From positions 1 through 22,057 of the forward strand of contig JAHLKH010000307.1 in assembly GCA_025526915.1 (NCBI GenBank): 22,057 nucleotides of DNA, given 5' to 3'. Origin of the DNA: Entophlyctis helioformis. Its lineage: Eukaryota; Chytridiomycota; Chytridiomycetes; Chytridiales; Chytriomycetaceae. The position numbers were made by a program, and so were the translations under genes. The notes under the pieces were generated by a model that had not been told where the DNA came from, ran no database searches, and saw only the letters and a list, made by a program, of their open reading frames with translations. Shown here one piece after another: positions 17,212-22,057 of this stretch (position 1 is its first letter; the number at the start of each line of letters is the position of its first letter).

Positions 17212-20200
17212 TCATGCGAGACAACACATGGCTGGCAACCAGGCTTGGGCACGACTTGCATGCCGCTGGATGGATCGATGCATTGCCTTGATGTCTGCAA
17301 GGTGCTCTGGCATGGCTGGATCGTCACTGGCTGGCGTGTGCGTCAAATAGAGCGGCCGTTGTCCAAAGAGCAGATGCCACAGTGCGACCATCCCGATGTT
17401 GGTGGCTCCAAGCACGTCTCGGTGGTAGACAGTCTCGCATGGTATGCACTCGTAGTGTCGCAGGTTGGTGCGGTTCTTGTCTGGGATCCGCTGCTTGCAC
17501 TGTGGGCACATCTGGCTGGTCAGGTTCTCGTTGCAGCGGTAGATCTGTGTGTGTGTGTGTGTGTGTGTGTGGTCAGTTGGTGCACAGATGGATGGATGGA
17601 CAGCGTGGCATCAGACGCACATAAGCATATCCAGACGACCGCAGATGCCTGATGAGAAACTTCTCAAACACAGCGTGCCGGCCACCCTCGCCAGTAAAGT
17701 CGATGCCCAATGCCCAGACAACTGGGATGTTGTCCTCTGTCGACTTTGTTCGGTCGACAGGGAGGCCTTGAGACGCACGAGATGCGCGCTTGCCAGTGGT
17801 CGATCCTGCCAGCTTCATGATGCCCTCAAGAGTGTTTCCGCGAATAGACGTGCTGTTGCTGCGCATGGTGAACCGCTTGGCCTTGACCTTCTGTGGAATG
17901 CCATGCCATGCCATGCCGTCCAGTGCAATCAGCAGGAATCAAGCAGCATGGCAGCCATGTCAATGGGCATCCAGAAACAGAGAAAACGTACCCGTGCATT
18001 CAGGAATGGCGAGCAGTACGCATGGCAGCGCAGATCCCAAAAGGCTCTCTCGCCTGCTGTGGCGTTTGGATCGGCATGCTTTGCTGTCTTGAATGCAATG
18101 GCCGCCTGGATGTCGGTTGCCTTGGCATATCGATTGTTGACCTGGCACAAGAGGCAGGCACTGTGAGTTGATCTGGTCAAGAGTGCGCGTGGCAGAGTCA
18201 TTGCATGCATACCAGTCCTGAAAGATGCGCTCAGCATGTGCCATGCCAGAGGAGAGCACGTAGTTGGACTCGAGCTTATACGAAAAGTCCCTAAGGTCAA
18301 CCAACATGCTGGACGCGCCATACATGTACCGCTGGCCCCAATCAATGCCAACAATACGAACAAACCGGTAGCCCTTGTTGGTGAACAGCTTGTTGGCTTT
18401 GAGGATGTTGCGCAGTCGCTGCGAGGCGTAAAAGTTGCGCTGGGCCTGTCATGCCATGGCATGAGTGAGGAATGTGCAATGCAAGTGCACCAAAGTGCGA
18501 GGTTGGCATGCAAGTGGCTTACAGGATTGGGTGCTTTTGGCTTGGTGGCTGTGGATGGCATGTCAGTCGGTGCTGGTGCCAAGTGTGCATCATAATGGCA
18601 CAGCAACTCACATGTGCCATCCATGTGATCATGCCCATCATGCCCATCATCATCATCAACCCACGGCTGCTGGCCTGAAGACACCAGATTGGAGCATGCA
18701 GAGCAAGGCGGCAGTCAGAATCCATGTGTGCACCATCGCATTCAAGCACGCCACATACAGCAAGGTGACTCTGGACGGTCTGTGCGGCCATTGAGAGCCA
18801 GTTGAAAGATGCTGTATCCATCCGTCCTGACGCTGCCTGTCAGGATTGCCTTGGTCCGTTTTGCTGGACGCACAGCATCAATCGCAGCCTTGATATGCTC
18901 CTCGCGCTCCTTGCCAACCAGACCCTGCTCGTCAGCCTCTTGCGTCACCTTGGCTGTGGCCTTGGCAACCGCGTCCATCTCATCTTTGGCTTGTGCAGGT
19001 GTCTGGAAGCGACCTTTCTCAGGGCGGAGGCCGGGAAGCAGGACGTCGAGAACACAGAGCTCTTGACTTGCGCTGAATGCCAGCTCAATATCCTTGTTGA
19101 ATGACGTGAGGCCCAAGGTGGCTTTTTGGTAGTCTTGGACAAAAGTGCAGTGTCAGCATCAAATCATACAAGCATGGCATAAACAAGTGCGACCTACTGA
19201 GTGCATCCAGAAGCTCCAGTCGCAATGTCTGCAAAGCATTACTCTGCTTGCCATTCTTGCGCTCATCTGTGGTCCCCATTACTGCCCAAAAGAGGGTGGC
19301 CTCGGTAATGAGGATGAACGGGTCGCGGCTCGCCGCCTCAGGGCACAACTTGATTGTTGTGCCAACAGCAAGCTTGCGCAGCTCGTAAAAGATCCTGATC
19401 TCTGAGAGTGACGCATTGCTCAAGATCGGCACAAGCACATGCAATGCTTGCGGGATTGTATCAAGACCGCCGTTGTCTGTGGCTGGCAGCATGCTGGGTG
19501 TTGCGGCCGCGGTGGTGGCCTTGTCCTTCCTGCACCGTTGCCTCTTGGGTTTGGCACTGTTGGTGGCTGATGAAGAGGTGGACCGGTCATGCTTGAGACC
19601 CGAGGCAGGAGGGGCAGCGTCTTGAGCAGCGTGTAGTGAGGCGTCCTCAGTGGCCGGTGGTGTGGTTGATGCTGGCCCTTTGCGCCTTTGTTTCTTGCAC
19701 GTCGGTGGGCTTGGTGTGGCGACCTCGGCAGCAGTGCGTTTGGCATCCTTGGCGGTGGCATGCTTGGCATCCTCAGCAGTCTTCTTAATGATCCCGATCC
19801 ACCTGTCAACATCCTTGGCAGACGCACCCTGCACCAGGCTGTGAGCTGCATCAACCAACAGCTTGGACTGGTTGGTCATAAAATGGGTGGCTAGCATGCG
19901 GCCGACGTCGCGTGCAAGGTTGTTGTAGATGTCGTGCCTTGCTTTTGCACAAAGGCTGCTATCAAGCCTGTAGGGCAGGACAGCCTCCATAGTGTCCGTG
20001 TGCGCAGCATCTGCCGTCGGTGCACTCTTCTGCATCAAGGCAGACAGCTTTGCATTCGCCTGCTCCACAGTTGACTTGAACTTATTGGCCTTGGTTGTCG
20101 CTGTCTGCTGCACGCGTGCTGTCCGTGAGATTGACTTCCGTGTGCCTGCTTTCCACGTCGCTGCTTGCCGTGTGGTTTTCTGTGCTGCGGATGCCTGCTG

Positions 20201-22036
20201 TGTCGCGTCCACCTGCCCCTCCTTCCGTCTCCATGTCCGATGTATGATCAGCTGCATCACGGTGACGATCCAGCAGTGGACAGGGTACTTGATCGCATGC
20301 GGCTGGACCATCTTATCATCCGCCATGATGTATCCAATGTGATATAGCAGCATCTCCAAAGCACCCTCGCCACCAGATGTGCTGCTGGTGAGCGCTGTGA
20401 GCAGCTCATTTGCAGTTGGGACTGCTGGCGGCTGGGCGGCTGGCAATGATGCGCCGGCGCTGCTGGCTGCTGTTGCTGCTGTTGCTGCCACAGTCTGCGA
20501 TGCATTTGCAAAGGTGCAGATCTCAAGCACCGTGCCATGCTCGAGAGGCACCAAACTGCCATAGCGAGGTATCTCCGTGTTGCTGCTATGTGGTCCTGTG
20601 CCATACATCAGCCATGCATTGATGCGCTTTTGGAGGATGCACCTGCCCGTTGTCTGCATCGTGCCCTTGCCCTCGCCGAGGTCGTCTGGGTTGATGTAGT
20701 AGTATGTTTTCACACTGCCACTAGTGACTTGCATCACGCAGTAGTCAAGTGGCAGTGGTGCGTCTGGGCTGAGCTTGACAAGAACCTCGACTATCGCGCC
20801 GATCAACGTGAGGACAGCACACAAGAGGCCGGCTGTGTAATCGTACACCGTCAGGAGGGCGTCCTTTCTGACTGAAATGGCCGTCTGCTTGGCCAGTGGT
20901 GTCTTGGTATGGGTCCCGAAATACTTTGTATACTCTGGCTTGTTTGACAGCATCTTCTGCTCATTTCACGAGTGCACCAGTCAGCCTCACAACACCAAGC
21001 ATCCAGAGCAACATGGCAACCAAACCCCATACCGCCAGATCCACAATCATAACACGGCTGTTATGCTGTGCCTCATCCTCATCCTCATCCTCATCCTTGC
21101 CCTTGCTCTTGCCTTTGCCATTGCTCTTCCTTGCTCTGCTCTTGCCTTGCTCTTGCTCTTGCTGTTGATCTTGTCCTCATCCTTGTACTTTGGTGCTTTG
21201 CGATGATGCTGCACGTTTTTCCGACTGTCTGGTGTTTTGACTTTGAGGACCCCATTGACTGTCTGGACTGGCCCTGATGTCACGCAGCAATTGCCCACAA
21301 CATCCAGATGTGTCGCCCGTCTATCATGATATTCGTGTCTACCAGCAGAATCCATGTCAGCAAGCACAATCAGGGCTTGCAGCATGCCATCTGCCACTTA
21401 CGTGCTTGTCGTTGTTGGAGATGGGGCCTTCCGGTGGCGTCGCCCTGACTTCTTCTTGTTTTTCTTGATGGTATTCTCGGTCGCAGCCTTCTCAGCTCGC
21501 TCGGCATTCTCCTTTGCATGTGCAGCCTCTGTCTCCTCAGAGAATTGGAATGGCGCCTGCCATGGTTGGATGCAGCATCAGGCATCCCTTCCTTGTGCAT
21601 GCAACACAGTCACAATCACCAATGGTGCCCTGTAACCTACCGTCGTATTAGTGTCATCAAGTACACCAACGAGAAGTTTCTTGCGGTTTGCTTGTTCAGG
21701 GCGATCGTTGTCAGATGACTTGGGCAGCGGTGGAGGAGGACCAGCCTGTGGAGTAGAATGGTCAGCAATCGTGCCAAATCAGTACAGGCACACACTGTCA
21801 GTGGAAGATGAGACGCACCGGCGGCTTGCTCAATGGACTTTCTGCAGCAGGGCAATGGCCGTTTGACGCTGATTGACGAGTGTGATTGGAATTGCCCTTG
21901 CTGATAAGTCGATTCTTGAGGCCATTCAACTCATTCAGCAGGTTTTGTGGCCTCATCATGGATAACTGCAAACGTGTCTGCCGGCGCCACTCTGTGCTGA
22001 TCCGTCCGCGGTACTCGGTCTTCTTCTTGCCTGTAT
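17212..22036 (-). CDS. Giant Fanzor-like protein with C-terminal TnpB-type RuvC nuclease (5' end outside window)
   Basis: Twelve visible exons: 22036-21819, 21745-21641, 21556-21402, 21338-21056, 20956-19198, 19133-18759, 18674-18612, 18548-18523, 18445-18213, 18160-17992, 17890-17621, 17544-17212. They join in frame to 1,328 residues; a TTGCAG acceptor before 22036 shows more exons lie upstream. The C-terminal third is TnpB/Fanzor-like: SVRTDGYSIFQL, then RuvC-I IVGIDWGQRYMYGA (Asp at 18343-18341), VVWALGIDFTGEGG, then NENLTSQMCPQC (Glu at 17529-17527), the second zinc-ribbon pair ECIPC, and RuvC-III HRDVLGATNIG (Asp at 17418-17416). All three acidic residues and four cysteines are present. 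The N-terminal part of roughly 1,000 residues has Lys/Arg clusters (KKNKKKSGRRHRK, KPKRQRCRKDK), an Ala/Thr-rich helical region and no family I know. Introns match neighbouring genes. Exons 7-8 and the low-complexity end of exon 4 are least certain. Confidence 0.82.
17546..17571. repeat. (TG)13 microsatellite at the last intron of the Fanzor-like gene
   Basis: Uninterrupted TG run on the plus strand, read as CA repeats just before the acceptor of the last intron (17620-17545). It directly precedes the exon holding the catalytic Glu and the zinc ribbon. Confidence 0.95.
17895..17916. repeat. Short tandem (GCCAT)n in an intron of the Fanzor-like gene
   Basis: About four copies of a 5-bp unit, GCCAT on the plus strand, inside the 101-nt intron 17991-17891, immediately before its ATTCCACAG acceptor. 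Confidence 0.8.
21064..21180. repeat. Purine-rich low-complexity tract in exon 4 of the Fanzor-like gene
   Basis: On the minus strand this is a run of AAGAGC and GATGAG units with no GT dinucleotide. Two frames give different low-complexity proteins: Lys/Ser then alternating Arg-Met, or Lys/Gly then alternating Asp-Glu. The Arg-Met frame joins the next exon without an indel using a GTGTTATG donor at 21055. The Asp-Glu frame would use GTATGGGG at 21032 and needs an extra intron or a frame change. Confidence 0.8.
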
Positions 22037-22057
22037 CTGCAATAGCACATTCAACAA

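Larger units (their letters stand above)
17110..22057 (-). mobile_element. Probable Fanzor-bearing element or domesticated descendant (left end outside window)
   Basis: Fanzor genes are eukaryotic relatives of TnpB and often ride inside transposons. Here the only transposon-related gene is the Fanzor-like one. No transposase, terminal inverted repeat or target-site duplication can be seen, and the left end is missing. Multiple short introns like those of neighbouring genes argue for long residence in the host, possibly domestication. Confidence 0.4.

Noticed and set aside
17121..17327. Alternative 68-residue C-terminus for the Fanzor-like protein in another frame
   Set aside because: Reaching it needs a splice for which I find no convincing donor/acceptor pair. 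The direct frame to 17212 is simpler.
1..22057. CRISPR array, bacterial operon or prophage
   Set aside because: There are no spaced direct repeats, and every identifiable gene is eukaryotic and intron-bearing.

Overview
This is nuclear DNA from a GC-rich, intron-bearing eukaryote. Almost every gene is cut by short GT-AG introns, mostly 50-100 nt, often with a CTAAC- or CTGAC-like branch point near the acceptor. A complete IFT54 gene means the organism builds cilia or flagella. The gene set (IFT54, UBE2S, a RecQ4 helicase fused to an Sld2-type N-terminus, a TnpB/Fanzor-type protein) fits a flagellated unicellular eukaryote such as a zoosporic fungus or related protist. I cannot name the species, and the lineage is inference.

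Layout. 1-756 (-): 5' part of a secreted, lysine-rich protein with a repeated domain. 757-1794: non-coding, with a 31-unit GA microsatellite. 1795-5099 (-): ankyrin-repeat protein with a long low-complexity N-terminal half; one intron joins two reading frames that look like separate genes. 5224-6922 (-): four-exon protein of unknown function. 7040-8149 (-): six-exon UBE2S, the APC/C-linked ubiquitin-conjugating enzyme. 8240-11148 (+): eleven-exon IFT54/TRAF3IP1, head to head with UBE2S across about 90 bp. 11301-16931 (+): RECQL4-type helicase. 17212 to past the window end (-): at least 12 exons encoding 1,328 or more residues, ending in a TnpB/Fanzor-type RuvC nuclease with a four-cysteine zinc ribbon.

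The first five identifiable loci look like ordinary host genes: secretion, ankyrin scaffold, mitotic ubiquitylation, intraflagellar transport and replication initiation. They are packed 90-155 bp apart on both strands, apart from the 1 kb gap near the left edge. The last locus is the unusual one. It is a candidate eukaryotic RNA-guided nuclease of the Fanzor family with an N-terminal region of roughly 1,000 residues that I cannot assign. Its introns resemble those of its neighbours, and two small stem-loops lie just past its stop codon, where a guide (omega) RNA would be expected. The first exon and left end lie outside the window.

Exon coordinates were worked out by eye from splice consensus, reading phase and family similarity. 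They are firm for UBE2S, most of IFT54, and the helicase and C-terminal part of RECQL4. They are weaker for RECQL4 between about 12,011 and 13,840, for the unknown protein, and for two small exons and one low-complexity exon of the Fanzor-like gene.
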